Shown: positions 1 through 9,348, numbered from the stretch's first letter. The stretch is DNA of 64,000 bases from CAG-390 sp964522215 (GCA_964522215.1 CAZFVR010000001.1:62001-126000), one strand, 5' to 3'. Notes: generated from the sequence alone by a model not told the origin. Numbers and translations are program-made.

Positions 1-846
1 CATCCCGCCAGTGCGCCGATAAAAAGCACCGCGGCGACCTCAAGCGACACGGAGAGCGCCACCCCCGTCGGCCATGCGCCAAGAGTGCAAAGCGTGTACA
101 TCTCGCCGGTGCGGCGCTTGATAGCCAACAGCACGCATAGCGCTACCGCTATTATGCCAAATACTATCGATGCAAGATAGACTGCCACGGCAATATCACG
201 TATACTGCGCACCTGCGCCACGGCAAATTTGTAATCATGGTCATTTGCACTGATCAGATAGCTATCGGGATCGATCCCGCCTGCCATCAGAGACCTTATA
301 GCGTCCTCTGCATCACCGGGAGTGCAAAGCTTGGCCGAATAACGAATATATCCTATCTCATCCACACCGGAAGCATCATCACGATAATAATGCTGAAGGT
401 TATTTGTAACCTGATAATAGTCCGTCGCGCGGTACAGGGCCTCCCAATATTCTACAACTCCTACGATGCCGCGGTCCTCATTTTCCTCGGTGCGATAGTA
501 CCCCGCGACAGGAACGGTGACCATCGGCTCGCGCGGAAGCTTTATCAGCGTACCGTATACATTCTGCCAAAAAACATCTGCAAACACATATCTGTCACCA
601 TCGGACTTGATAATGTTGGGCGCAACACTGCGCTCGGCGTACCATCCGAGTGCAAGATCTGCGGGACATCCGAGAGCTTGGTAGAGCGCCTCGCCTATCA
701 CAACGCCATCCCGATATGTACGACCTTCACGATATCACAAGCTTGTGCGTTTAGATCAAAAGTCTCCCGAACATCTGATATACAGCGGCGCCCTTACGCG
801 GCTGTACGGGGTGCGCGACAGAGGGCATCAAAAACGGCATTTTCAT
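1..846 (-). CDS. FtsX-like ABC transporter permease, partial, frame disrupted near its start
   Basis: The gene runs off the left edge, so only its 5' two-thirds or less is visible. The ATG at 846 has a strong AAAGGAG site and its own promoter. The clear part, below about 734, contains an extracellular stretch with motifs such as GEALYQALGCP and YYRTEENEDRG. A membrane segment near 155-215 follows, then KRRTGEMYTLCTLGAW, which resembles the Arg-Glu-Leu-Gly turn after the first helix of FtsX/MacB-type permease domains. The frame from 846 stops at 751-753, whereas the long downstream frame opens only at 734. The gene is therefore broken by small indels, or the sequence contains errors there. The N-terminal membrane helix usual for the family is not evident. 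The permease-domain assignment is moderately sure; substrate is unknown. Confidence 0.55.
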
Positions 847-911
847 ACTGCGTACTCCTTTTTATTTTTTCATCCCGGCCTTTTCACACTGGCTGTGTAT
901 TTTCTGATATT

Positions 912-940
912 ATTGTATCACCTCAATGCAAAACTGTTAA
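912..940 (-). promoter_or_regulatory. Promoter of the leftmost permease gene
   Basis: Reading the minus strand, TTAACA (940-935) and TACAAT (917-912) are separated by 17 bases. The -10 is preceded by TG plus one base, an extended -10. It lies about 65 bases upstream of the ATG at 846. Confidence 0.6.
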
Positions 941-1046
941 CAATTCACGAACAATAAAAGTTTTAAGATTTGTTTAAAAACTACACTTCAGGCAGCATCG
1001 TTATGCATAAAACGATCATTTGCAACAAAAAAATGCCGATGTGCTA

Positions 1047-1075
1047 TTGCCACGAGGCTCTTTTTTTGATATAAT
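1047..1075 (+). promoter_or_regulatory. Promoter of the glucosaminidase gene
   Basis: TTGCCA at 1047-1052 and TATAAT at 1070-1075 are 17 bases apart. The predicted start of transcription near 1082 excludes translation from the upstream in-frame codon at 1080 and supports the ATG at 1119. Confidence 0.75.
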
Positions 1076-1118
1076 GTGAATGGTGTATATATGCGCACGC
1101 GAAAGGACGGTAATATTA

Positions 1119-3209
1119 ATGAAAAAACTGATACCAAAAAGGACGATCTGCGCTATCATGGCATTATTATTTACGCTCGGCGGTATGTCTGTTTGCTCGG
1201 CTTTCGGCAGCAATGCAGCGGACGAGGCCTACAGAGAGGAGCTGATCGCGGCAGGTTTTCCCGAATCCTACACCAACGGTCTTATTTTCCTGCACAAAAA
1301 GCACCCCGACTGGACATTTGAGGCACTTGATATCACAGAAATGTCGCGCACGGCGGGCAAGGATGCCTACACGTGGGACTATGTGCTCTATCAGGAGCAT
1401 GATGCAAGCGAGAACCGCAACCTTGTTGGGCGCGGCGGTGCAAATTTTGAGATGCGCAATTTTTCAAACCCCAAGGTATATGATTCCGGTTGGTATCAGG
1501 CCTCCAAAAACGCGGTGAAATACATGATGGACCCGCGCAACTTTTTGACCGAGGAACAGATTTTTCAATTTTACGATCTCCGCTACAGCGAAAATGTTTC
1601 GCTGAGCGCAGTTGAGGCGGTCTGCCGCGGCACTTTTATGGAGAACGCTAAGCTTGATGACATCTACAGTAATATGACTTACGCCGAGTTCTTTATGGAG
1701 CTTGGCCGCGCGATAGATGCAAACCCGGTATATCTTGCCACGGTCGTGCGCAGCGAGCAAGGCACAAAGGGGACCAGTCCTCTGATATCCGGTGAATGCG
1801 GCGACAAGCTGTGGTATTATTACTCCGGCAAATACACCGGAAATGACGAGCAGGGCAGTCCGATAAAAGCTCCTACCTCCGGGTACACAGAGGACGCCCT
1901 TAAAGCCTACAACGGCTACTACAACTATTTTAACATAGGTGCATCCGGCACGGGTTATTTTGCAATATATCTCGGCGGCATGAAGGAAGCTCAAAAGGGC
2001 ACCGATCCCATGAAGGAGGCGTGGGGCGGTTCGGGTGCTTGGAACACACGCTGGAAGGCTCTTTGGGGCGGTGCGTATGCCGCCACCAGCCGCTACATAG
2101 GCGATTACCAAAGCACATTTTATTTTCAAAAGTTCAATGTAGACCCGCGCTCCTCCCGCAATTTCTGGGGGCAGTACATGCAGAGCCTGCACGGCAGCAC
2201 CGGGCGTGCCTCGCAGTTTTATAAATCTTACAAGGAAAACGGTCTGCTTGATGTGGCATACCACTTTACCATTCCGGTATTTGAGGGGATGCCTGACACG
2301 GCATGTCCCGCGCCCAACGGATCCGAGCTGAGCAACACCTCCGCACTTGAGGGCAAAAATGTGGCATCCTATGACATCGTTGATATGGAGTTGCTCTTCC
2401 CGCAAAAGGGTCTGCGCAAAAATTACACGATCAGCAACATCTCATGGCGGGTATTTATGGGGGATGAGGGCTACACGCTCTCCCTTGGCCAGTGGGATCT
2501 TACAAAATACGACTATGCGCTGATAGAATACTCGACAGACTCAAAATTTGACTGCCTTGCATGCGGCAAAAGATCGGTCATAGGTCTTGTATCCTCTGCC
2601 GATGCGCCGTATGGAGGCGGTGGCGCGGAGGAGAACTTTTCGGCAGATCTCGGACACGTCGCAATGACGGATGCGCGCGGAAGCTTTGAGATACGCAATG
2701 TAGTTAAGGTGGATCTGCGCGAGCTGTATTATAACGGCGAGGTGTTCCTTACCGCCTACACACAGCCGGACAAAAAATACATGGTGCACAATGTAGCCTT
2801 TTACACGCTGACAAGCCATGTGGACCCCGAGCCACCTGTAACAGAAGCGCCGGTAACCGAAGCACCACCCGAGACAGAGCCGGTGGAGCAGGACAGCGGT
2901 GCGATATTGCCGATAGCGGCCATCGCGGCGGCGGTGGTGCTGGTATCCGCCGGTGCGGTAGCGGCGGTTGCCGCGCAAAAGAAGAAACGCGCTGCGGGCC
3001 GTGCGGGTGAGGACAGTACATCCGATGCCGCAACCGTTGCAGAATCCGCCGATAACGATGGAAACGCCGCGACGGAAGCAGAAGCTGAGACGGAGGTCGA
3101 TGCCGAGGCCGAGGCCGAAGCCGAAGCAGTACCGGAGGACCAAGCGGAGGAAAAGTCGGAGGCGGGATCCGAAGAAGCATCAGAAACTGAGCCTGCGACG
3201 ACAAAGTAA
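1119..3209 (+). CDS. Secreted cell-wall glucosaminidase-type protein with C-terminal membrane anchor
   Basis: This is a predicted peptidoglycan hydrolase of 696 residues. The ATG at 1119 follows GAAAGGA and starts a Sec signal peptide (MKKLIPKRTICAIMALLF...). Residues about 30-370 match the clostridial LytG-like N-acetylglucosaminidase layout: FPESYTNGLIFLHKKHPDW near the N-terminus, then PRNFLTEEQIFQF, VVRSEQGTKG, YYNYFNIGASG and a Trp-rich segment ending QKFNVDP. The middle part is not recognised. Near residue 600 a Pro/Glu/Thr-rich linker precedes one hydrophobic helix with a KKKR stop-transfer, and the protein ends in about 70 very acidic Glu/Ala-rich residues. If the helix exits inward, that tail is cytoplasmic. 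No LPXTG-type sorting signal is present. The family call is confident; catalytic activity is inferred. Confidence 0.75.
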   Translation: MKKLIPKRTICAIMALLFTLGGMSVCSAFGSNAADEAYREELIAAGFPESYTNGLIFLHKKHPDWTFEALDITEMSRTAGKDAYTWDYVLYQEHDASENRNLVGRGGANFEMRNFSNPKVYDSGWYQASKNAVKYMMDPRNFLTEEQIFQFYDLRYSENVSLSAVEAVCRGTFMENAKLDDIYSNMTYAEFFMELGRAIDANPVYLATVVRSEQGTKGTSPLISGECGDKLWYYYSGKYTGNDEQGSPIKAPTSGYTEDALKAYNGYYNYFNIGASGTGYFAIYLGGMKEAQKGTDPMKEAWGGSGAWNTRWKALWGGAYAATSRYIGDYQSTFYFQKFNVDPRSSRNFWGQYMQSLHGSTGRASQFYKSYKENGLLDVAYHFTIPVFEGMPDTACPAPNGSELSNTSALEGKNVASYDIVDMELLFPQKGLRKNYTISNISWRVFMGDEGYTLSLGQWDLTKYDYALIEYSTDSKFDCLACGKRSVIGLVSSADAPYGGGGAEENFSADLGHVAMTDARGSFEIRNVVKVDLRELYYNGEVFLTAYTQPDKKYMVHNVAFYTLTSHVDPEPPVTEAPVTEAPPETEPVEQDSGAILPIAAIAAAVVLVSAGAVAAVAAQKKKRAAGRAGEDSTSDAATVAESADNDGNAATEAEAETEVDAEAEAEAEAVPEDQAEEKSEAGSEEASETEPATTK

Positions 3210-3314
3210 GCCCCGGGTCAGTCGAATATCGACAATAACACTCACAATATTACTCCTTTTTGCGTATTCTGTTATGGGGACCCCAAAGAGAAAAAGCAAA
3301 AAGGAGTTTTTACA

Positions 3315-4166
3315 ATGGCAAGATTTACAAATTTCGCAACACTCTCCTATAACGGCATCACAAGAGATTCCAACACCGTGACCGGCGAGCTTATCGAGAC
3401 GCTCTCCGCCGCAAAAAATGTTCTCTCCGGCGGTTATTCCGCCGGTGACCGCCTGACATATGTGATATCCCTTGTCAACAGCGGAACAACGGCACTTAGC
3501 GCTCTTACCGTTTCCGATGATCTTGGCGGCTACACCTACGGCGGCGGTACTGTTTATCCGCTTGCATACACCGCGGGGTCACTGCGCTACTATGTGAACG
3601 GCGTTTTGCAGACTGCGCCGACAGTTGCCGCCGCGCCGCCGCTAACCATAGGCGGCATAAGTGTACCGGCGGGCGGGAATGCCATCCTCATATATGAGGC
3701 AACGGCAACCGAGTATGCGCCGCTCGGCATTGAGGCGACCATCACCAACACGGCAACGATAAACGGCGGCGGGCTTACAGAGCCGCTTACCGCCGCAGTA
3801 ACGATAGGTGCCGAGCCGCGCACCGAGCTTGGCATAAGCAAATCGCTCTCCCCTACCTCCGTCAGTGAGAACGGACAACTGACCTACACCTTTGTGATAG
3901 AAAACCTTGGCAGCGTGGCAGCCGATACCACCGCGGGCGTAGTGCTGAGCGACGCCTTCTCCCCAAAGCTTGAACCCATCACCGTGACCTTTGACGGCAA
4001 CCCATGGGCGGCGGGGACTAACTACACCTACGATGCCGCTACAGGTGTTTTTGCAACGATCGCAGGGCAGATAACCGTACCGGGTGCCACCTACGCACAA
4101 AACGCCAACGGCACATGGACGACGACTCCCGGTACCGCGACCCTTGTGATAAGCGGCACCGTATGA
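3315..4166 (+). CDS. DUF11-repeat protein
   Basis: A 283-residue protein with a strong AAAAAGGAG site 8 bases before its ATG. It has two beta-sandwich-like modules. The first spans about 20-150 (ELIETLSAAKNVL, GDRLTYVISLVNSG, ITNTATI). The second starts about 170 (ELGISKSLSPTSV, GQLTYTFVIENLG). These are typical of the DUF11 conserved-repeat family found on bacterial surfaces. It is rich in Thr, Ala, Gly and Val and almost free of Cys. Unlike most such proteins it has no signal peptide, membrane helix or sorting signal, so how it would leave the cell is unclear. It lies just downstream of the glucosaminidase gene and ends before a bidirectional terminator. No function can be assigned beyond a possible structural role. 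Confidence 0.65.
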   Translation: MARFTNFATLSYNGITRDSNTVTGELIETLSAAKNVLSGGYSAGDRLTYVISLVNSGTTALSALTVSDDLGGYTYGGGTVYPLAYTAGSLRYYVNGVLQTAPTVAAAPPLTIGGISVPAGGNAILIYEATATEYAPLGIEATITNTATINGGGLTEPLTAAVTIGAEPRTELGISKSLSPTSVSENGQLTYTFVIENLGSVAADTTAGVVLSDAFSPKLEPITVTFDGNPWAAGTNYTYDAATGVFATIAGQITVPGATYAQNANGTWTTTPGTATLVISGTV

Positions 4167-4241
4167 GGGCGAGCTATTGATACTTTGTTGTGACATTTTG
4201 ATATCATATCATTAATAATGAAGTAATTTCAAAAAAATCGA

Positions 4242-4281
4242 CCTGTCCGGATGCAAGATCCGACAGGCCGATGCCTTTTTT
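4242..4281. terminator. Bidirectional terminator between the DUF11 gene and dxs
   Basis: CCTGT-C-CGGAT pairs with ATCCG-ACAGG (4242-4267) around a 5-base loop. A T-run follows on the plus side at 4275-4281. An A-run at 4232-4238 gives seven Ts on the minus side, so it can serve both convergent genes. Confidence 0.85.
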
Positions 4282-4339
4282 ATTTCGTTTTTTATTTCGT
4301 TTTTCACCGCGCTGCCGATGATAGCTCTGCAATGGTGCT

Positions 4340-6265
4340 TCAACCAAGCTTATCCGTGATAAGGCGAATGGCGTGCTCGGTGTCAACACCCGCGGCCTCG
4401 TATACCGTTTGTCCTGCGGCCGGGGTGGCAAATGTATCGTCCGTTGCTATTATCAGCTTTTGGCAGTCACCCATTGCACCGCACACCTCGAGCGCATCAC
4501 AAAGGTTCATGCCAAAGCCGCCGGAGCGTATCTCCTCCTCAAGCGTTACAAAAAGCCGCACGCCACTTGTAAGATAGGCCGAAACCTCCGCAGCCAGCTT
4601 TTTGTATGGCTTTATATATTCGCAAAGGATCAGCCCACAGCCATGACCCGCGGCAGTAAGGCGGCGGGATATCTCTATCGCCTCCTCGGCCATTCGCCCG
4701 TGGACTGCCAGCACCACCTCGGGTGTCGTCTCGCCCTTGCCCTCAAATGCCCACCGCACGCTCGGCGTATCCGGTGCGCCGCCGGGATAAAACAAAGCCT
4801 TGACGGTTTCGCTCTCAACGGCATTGGGGTATCTGATGGCTACCGTGCTGCCGTCCCGAAGCGCGGCAGAAAAGCTCATGCGCAGTGCATCATAGGTCGC
4901 GGGCGTATATATCGTCACCCCGGGAATGGAGGACAAAAACGCAACGTCAAATATGCCGTGGTGTGTTGCACCATCCCCCACGGAAAGCCCCGCGCGATCG
5001 ATGCAGAGCAAAAGCGGCAGGTCCTGCAACGCGGCATCATGCAGGATATTATCATACGCGCGCTGGAGAAAGGTCGAATATATCGCCGCCACAGGCCGCA
5101 TGCCTCCCGCGGCCAAGCCCGCCGCAAAGGTCACGGCATGCTCCTCGGCTATTCCAACGTCAAAAAAGCGGGTGGGAAAGAGTTTTCTGAAATTCTCAAG
5201 CCCCGTACCGTAGCTCATGGCCGCGGTGATGGCGCACACACGGCCGTCCCCCGTTGCCGCATCCACTATCAGGCGGCCAAACTCGCGGGAAAAGCCGCCG
5301 CCGGGAGATGCCCCCCGCGCCGCCACCGAGTGGTATCGACCCGGATCGCGCTCTGCAGGCTCGTAGCCGCGTCCTTTTTGCGTTTTTATATGCAAAACAA
5401 CGCTCTCATCAAACTTTTTGGCCTCGCTCAACACAAGCTCAAGCTCGGCGCGGTCGTTACCGTCTATCGGGCCGAGATAGTAAAGTCCCAGGTCTTCAAA
5501 ATAGCTTGAGCCGTAGATGAGATCCTTTACCCCTTTTTTGAGCTTTGTTATCCCGCGAACGAGCGGGCGGCCGATGAGCGGCAGGGCGGAAAGGATATGC
5601 CTTGTTGCCGCCTTGGTCCTGAAATAGCTTGGACGGTTGCGTATGCGGGATATGCTTTTTGCAAAGCTGCCGATATTGCGCGATATCGACATTTCGTTTT
5701 CGTTGATGATTATGATCAGTCGCAGGCCCTTTGTGTTCTCGCAGTTATTGAGCGCCTCCTGTATCATGCCTCCGGTAAATGCACCGTCTCCGATAACGGC
5801 TATGGTGTAGCCATCCGAGCCGCGAAGCTTTTCGGCTCTGGCGATGCCGAGTGCGGCGGAGAGTGAGGTGGAGCTGTGCCCTGCCCCGAACGGATCGTGC
5901 GGGCTTTCGGAGCGCTTTGTAAAGCCGCAGATCCCCCCCGGTGTGCGCAGAGTATCAAAGCGGTCGGCTCGTCCGGTCAGGAGCTTATGCACATAGCTTT
6001 GATGCCCCACATCCCAAATGATATGGTCGCATGGGCTGTCAAACACTCGGTGAAGCGCCAGCGTCAGCTCCACAACACCGAGATTTGATGCAAGATGACC
6101 GCCCATGCCGAGGCACCCTTCGCCATCGGTGATGGTGGTGACCAGTCGCCGGCGGATCTCCTCTGCCAGTGCATCAAGCGTTTCATCGTTCATTTCGCGA
6201 AGATCGCCGGGCGAGCGCATGCCATCAAGTATATTCGTTTTTTTATCCTTTTCAGAGCCGCTCAT
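4340..6265 (-). CDS. dxs: 1-deoxy-D-xylulose-5-phosphate synthase
   Basis: Dxs condenses pyruvate and glyceraldehyde 3-phosphate, with thiamine diphosphate, into DXP, the first step of the MEP route to isoprenoids. The protein has 641 residues, usual for the family. Visible signatures are the N-terminal GHQSYVHKLLTGR and GFTKRSESPHDPFGAGHSSTS. The thiamine-binding GDGAFTGGM motif lies near residue 155, followed by a transketolase-type middle domain (GIAEEHAVTFAAGLA) and C-terminal domain. GGAGG lies 5 bases before the ATG. The gene is monocistronic, with its own promoter and a shared terminator, and is distant from ispD and ispF in this window. It is convergent with the DUF11 gene. Confidence 0.97.
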   Translation of the reverse strand: MSGSEKDKKTNILDGMRSPGDLREMNDETLDALAEEIRRRLVTTITDGEGCLGMGGHLASNLGVVELTLALHRVFDSPCDHIIWDVGHQSYVHKLLTGRADRFDTLRTPGGICGFTKRSESPHDPFGAGHSSTSLSAALGIARAEKLRGSDGYTIAVIGDGAFTGGMIQEALNNCENTKGLRLIIIINENEMSISRNIGSFAKSISRIRNRPSYFRTKAATRHILSALPLIGRPLVRGITKLKKGVKDLIYGSSYFEDLGLYYLGPIDGNDRAELELVLSEAKKFDESVVLHIKTQKGRGYEPAERDPGRYHSVAARGASPGGGFSREFGRLIVDAATGDGRVCAITAAMSYGTGLENFRKLFPTRFFDVGIAEEHAVTFAAGLAAGGMRPVAAIYSTFLQRAYDNILHDAALQDLPLLLCIDRAGLSVGDGATHHGIFDVAFLSSIPGVTIYTPATYDALRMSFSAALRDGSTVAIRYPNAVESETVKALFYPGGAPDTPSVRWAFEGKGETTPEVVLAVHGRMAEEAIEISRRLTAAGHGCGLILCEYIKPYKKLAAEVSAYLTSGVRLFVTLEEEIRSGGFGMNLCDALEVCGAMGDCQKLIIATDDTFATPAAGQTVYEAAGVDTEHAIRLITDKLG

Positions 6266-6292
6266 AACATCCTCCGCTCTTTTTTTCGTATT

Positions 6293-6321
6293 ATTATATC
6301 ATATTAAAATGCATTTGTAAA
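6293..6321 (-). promoter_or_regulatory. dxs promoter
   Basis: On the minus strand TTTACA (6321-6316) and TATAAT (6298-6293) are separated by 17 bases, about 30 bases before the dxs start codon. Confidence 0.75.
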
Positions 6322-6411
6322 CGGCCGGCGGACTTTTTTAGCTTTTTATCGACACATTGCCGATTTTTTTGTGCCCTCAAAAGGTTTTTTTGCATTTTTG
6401 ACGAAAATAGA

Positions 6412-6440
6412 TTGACAAAAACAGCGTAATAGGATATAAT
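6412..6440 (+). promoter_or_regulatory. Promoter of the CNNM/CBS gene pair
   Basis: TTGACA at 6412-6417 and TATAAT at 6435-6440 are 17 bases apart, a perfect consensus. The leader runs about 100 bases to the first gene at 6547. Confidence 0.85.
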
Positions 6441-6546
6441 AGATGGTAAACAGTGTCGCATGCGGAGCGGCGCTTTGAAACTTCGATCAAAAAAGATCGG
6501 AATAAACAATTAAGGAGATGGTATTTCTAATGGACGGTGACAGTTT

Positions 6547-7860
6547 ATGCTGATCGCTATTTTTATTTTATTTGTTATTTTGGGCGGATATTTTGCCTGC
6601 GCAGAGAGCGCATTTTCCGCCATGAACAAGATCCGTATTAAAAATCTTGCCGAAAACGGCAACCGCAAGGCAAAGGATGCTATGTTTGTATCCAATAATT
6701 TTGACAGGGCGCTTACTACCCTGCTGATAGGTATAAACATAACGCACATTGCCGCCGCATCCGTTTCGACCCTGCAGGTCACCCGCTGGTTTGATGCCCA
6801 TGGGGAGACTATGTCTGAGGCCGCAACGCTTGCTTGTACCTTCATCACGACCGGGATCGTATTTTTGTTCAGCGAAATGATCCCCAAGAGCTTTGCAAAC
6901 GATCGCCCCGACAGCGTTGCGCTGTTTACGGCGTCCTCGATGAAGCTATTGATGAAGATACTCCTTCCGCTCGCAACCTTCTTCGGTTGGATCTCGTCCT
7001 TTTTCTCACGTCTTTTCAAGCATGAGGAGGCTCCCTCTATCACAGAGGAGGAGCTGTACGAGATAATCGACACCGCCGAGGAGCAGGGCGTCATGAACGA
7101 GGAGCAAAGCGACATGCTCAAATCCGCGCTCGACTTTGACGAGACCTGCGCACGCGATGTTATGACGATGCGCGACGACATTCAATATGTTGATGCCGCC
7201 ATCTCGAACGAAGAACTGATAGCCCGCATAAAGTCGATACCGCACTCAAGAATACTTGTTTGCGACGGCGGGATAGATAATGTTGTTGGTGTGCTGCCGA
7301 TAAGAAAGTTTTTGCGTGCTTATCTTAAGGATGGTTGTGTCAACCTGCGTTCCGTAATGCTTAAACCGCATTTTGTCAACTGCAACGACAATATTGACGA
7401 GCTGCTTGACACCATGCGTCAGCACAAGATCTATCTCGGCATAGTACGAGATCAAGATAACAAGGTGTGCGGCATAGTAACCATCGAGGACTTTCTTGAG
7501 GAGCTGGTCGGCGAGATATGGGACGAGGAGGATATCGTTGAGGATGATTTTATCAAGCTCGGCGGTAACCGTTTCCTGGTATCCCCCACGCTCACACTCG
7601 GAAATGTTTTTGAGCGCATGGGCATCTCGCTTCCCGAAGGCTCGGAGCGCGCCTCCGCACAGCCTGTAGGCGTTTGGGTGCAGGAGCGCTTTGGACGTCT
7701 CCCCGAGGAGGACGAGACCTTTACCTTTGGAGACACCGAGGTGTGCGTTGACGAAGTGAACGACACCCGCGTTACCGGACTTATATTCCGTATCATCGAT
7801 GACAGCGATGATAAAAATGAGGCTGCCGACGCGGAGACTGCAGCGGAGGTGAGCAACTGA
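6547..7860 (+). CDS. CNNM/CorC-family membrane protein with CBS pair (first of two)
   Basis: A 437-residue member of the CNNM (DUF21) - CBS pair - CorC_HlyC C-terminal family, linked to magnesium homeostasis in studied bacteria. Residues 1-170 hold the membrane domain (SAFSAMNKIRIKNLAENG, LLIGINITHIAAAS). The CBS pair follows about residue 195 (RDVMTMRDDI, GIVTIEDFLEELVGEIWDEED), then the C-terminal FAD-binding-like domain. The N-terminus is short compared with the next gene's product. A mini-frame encoding MDGDSLC starts at the better-placed ATG (6530) and overlaps this start by seven bases. The true N-terminus may therefore be lost through one indel, or translation may be coupled. The TGA overlaps the next ATG by one base. 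Confidence 0.88.
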   Translation: MLIAIFILFVILGGYFACAESAFSAMNKIRIKNLAENGNRKAKDAMFVSNNFDRALTTLLIGINITHIAAASVSTLQVTRWFDAHGETMSEAATLACTFITTGIVFLFSEMIPKSFANDRPDSVALFTASSMKLLMKILLPLATFFGWISSFFSRLFKHEEAPSITEEELYEIIDTAEEQGVMNEEQSDMLKSALDFDETCARDVMTMRDDIQYVDAAISNEELIARIKSIPHSRILVCDGGIDNVVGVLPIRKFLRAYLKDGCVNLRSVMLKPHFVNCNDNIDELLDTMRQHKIYLGIVRDQDNKVCGIVTIEDFLEELVGEIWDEEDIVEDDFIKLGGNRFLVSPTLTLGNVFERMGISLPEGSERASAQPVGVWVQERFGRLPEEDETFTFGDTEVCVDEVNDTRVTGLIFRIIDDSDDKNEAADAETAAEVSN

Positions 7861-9179
7861 TGACAGCGGGACAATATATTACATACGGTCTTATAATTCT
7901 TTTAATGCTTATTCTTTCCGCATTCTTCTCCGGGAGCGAGATATCCTTTAACGCTTCCAACAAGATGCGCCTGCGCAAGGGGGCGGAGAGCGGTTCAAAG
8001 CTTGCAAAGCTTGCAAGCACGATAAGCGATCACTTTACTGTAGCACTTTCGGCAATACTTATCGGCAACAACCTTGCCAACATTGCCGCTTCTACGGCCG
8101 CAACATCGATAGCCATCGCTCTGCTAAAAAACATAAACGGCGGCGATGCCATAGCATCCACACTCTCAACGATAGTAATGACGGTGATCGTCCTTATCTT
8201 CGGCGAGATCGTGCCAAAGCTGCTGTGTAAGCAGCATGCGGATACCGTTGTGCTTTGGATCTCGGTACCTGTTCTCATCCTTACAGTCATTCTCTCCCCC
8301 GCCGTGGCCATAGTTATGGGCCTTTTGTGGGTGCTCCGATTCATTTGGGGCAAGGATAAGACCAGCGGCGTTACCGAGGAGGAGCTTTCCTCCATCATCG
8401 ACACAGTCGAGGAGGAGGGCGTTATCGACGAGGCACAGGGCGAGCTGCTTCAATCTACTCTTGAATTTCATGAAACCACGATAGATGAGGTAATGACCCC
8501 GCGTATCGACCTGACAACGATCGATATCGATGACGACCGCGAGTCAATTATTGAGACCATAGAAAATTCCACATATTCTCGCATCCCCGTATACGAGGAC
8601 AGCATAGATAACATCATTGGTGTTTTGTACCTAAATCAGTACTACCGCGCCGCGGTGGATGACCCGAATGCCGAGATAAGATCGATGCTGATGAAGCCTT
8701 GCTTCCTGCACAAGGCAATGCACCTGCCGGATGCGCTGCGTCATCTGCGCGACCGCCGCACGCACATCGCCATAGTTATAGATGAGTTTGGCGGCACTAT
8801 GGGCGTTGTTACGATAGAGGACATTCTTGAGGAGCTGGTTGGCGATATTTGGGATGAATCCGATGAGATAGTCACGGATATCGAAAAGACCGGCGACAAC
8901 ACATACGAGGTCCTGGGCGAGGCAAATATATACGATTTCTTTGATGAGATCGACTACGCTCCCCGCGATTTTGAAAGCGAATATTCGACCGTTGGCGGCT
9001 GGGCAGTAGAAAATCTTAATGCCGACCCGCATATTGGCGACAGCTTTACATATGGGCGGCTGTATGCTATCGTTACCGAAATGGACGATATGCGCGTTAC
9101 AAAGATAACTGCCGTGCTCAATCGCGCTCCCGATGGAGAGGACGATGAGGACGATGACGAGGTCGGCAACGATAACTGA
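7860..9179 (+). CDS. CNNM/CorC-family membrane protein with CBS pair (second of two)
   Basis: A paralogue of the preceding gene, 439 residues. It has the same order: CNNM membrane domain (SAFFSGSEISFNASNKMRLRK), CBS pair (DEVMTPRID, GVVTIEDILEELVGDIWDE) and CorC_HlyC domain, then an Asp/Glu-rich tail. Its stop-start overlap with the first gene indicates co-translation. The two products may form a heterodimer, since CNNM proteins dimerise, but that is inference. Conserved GSEISFNA matches the family's hallmark helix better than the SAFSAMNK version in the first copy. A strong terminator follows at 9247. Confidence 0.9.
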   Translation: MTAGQYITYGLIILLMLILSAFFSGSEISFNASNKMRLRKGAESGSKLAKLASTISDHFTVALSAILIGNNLANIAASTAATSIAIALLKNINGGDAIASTLSTIVMTVIVLIFGEIVPKLLCKQHADTVVLWISVPVLILTVILSPAVAIVMGLLWVLRFIWGKDKTSGVTEEELSSIIDTVEEEGVIDEAQGELLQSTLEFHETTIDEVMTPRIDLTTIDIDDDRESIIETIENSTYSRIPVYEDSIDNIIGVLYLNQYYRAAVDDPNAEIRSMLMKPCFLHKAMHLPDALRHLRDRRTHIAIVIDEFGGTMGVVTIEDILEELVGDIWDESDEIVTDIEKTGDNTYEVLGEANIYDFFDEIDYAPRDFESEYSTVGGWAVENLNADPHIGDSFTYGRLYAIVTEMDDMRVTKITAVLNRAPDGEDDEDDDEVGNDN

Positions 9180-9246
9180 TATCGCATCGAAAGAGTCTAT
9201 GCAATATCAAAGAAGCGAGATCTTTCAAGCTATAAGCTAAAATAAG

Positions 9247-9291
9247 AGCCGGGGCTGTCGCAATAGCTGACTGCCCCGGCTGATCTTTTTT
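9247..9291 (+). terminator. Terminator after the CNNM pair
   Basis: AGCCGGGGC (9247-9255) pairs with GCCCCGGCT (9273-9281), followed by a six-T run from 9285 onward. Confidence 0.9.
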
Positions 9292-9348
9292 GCAGCATAT
9301 GTCACACGCCATATATAAGGCCACAATAAATAAAGAGAGGACTGTTAA

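Noticed and set aside
237..977. A 246-codon plus-strand open frame overlapping the leftmost permease gene
   Set aside because: It lies opposite the permease coding sequence, has no ribosome site, and its product has no domain-like pattern.
1464..2405. A 313-codon minus-strand frame inside the glucosaminidase gene
   Set aside because: Opposite-strand shadow of a clear coding gene with signal peptide, domain motifs and promoter.
4373..5509. A 378-codon plus-strand frame inside dxs
   Set aside because: Antisense to the confident dxs gene; its product is basic and lacks recognisable structure.
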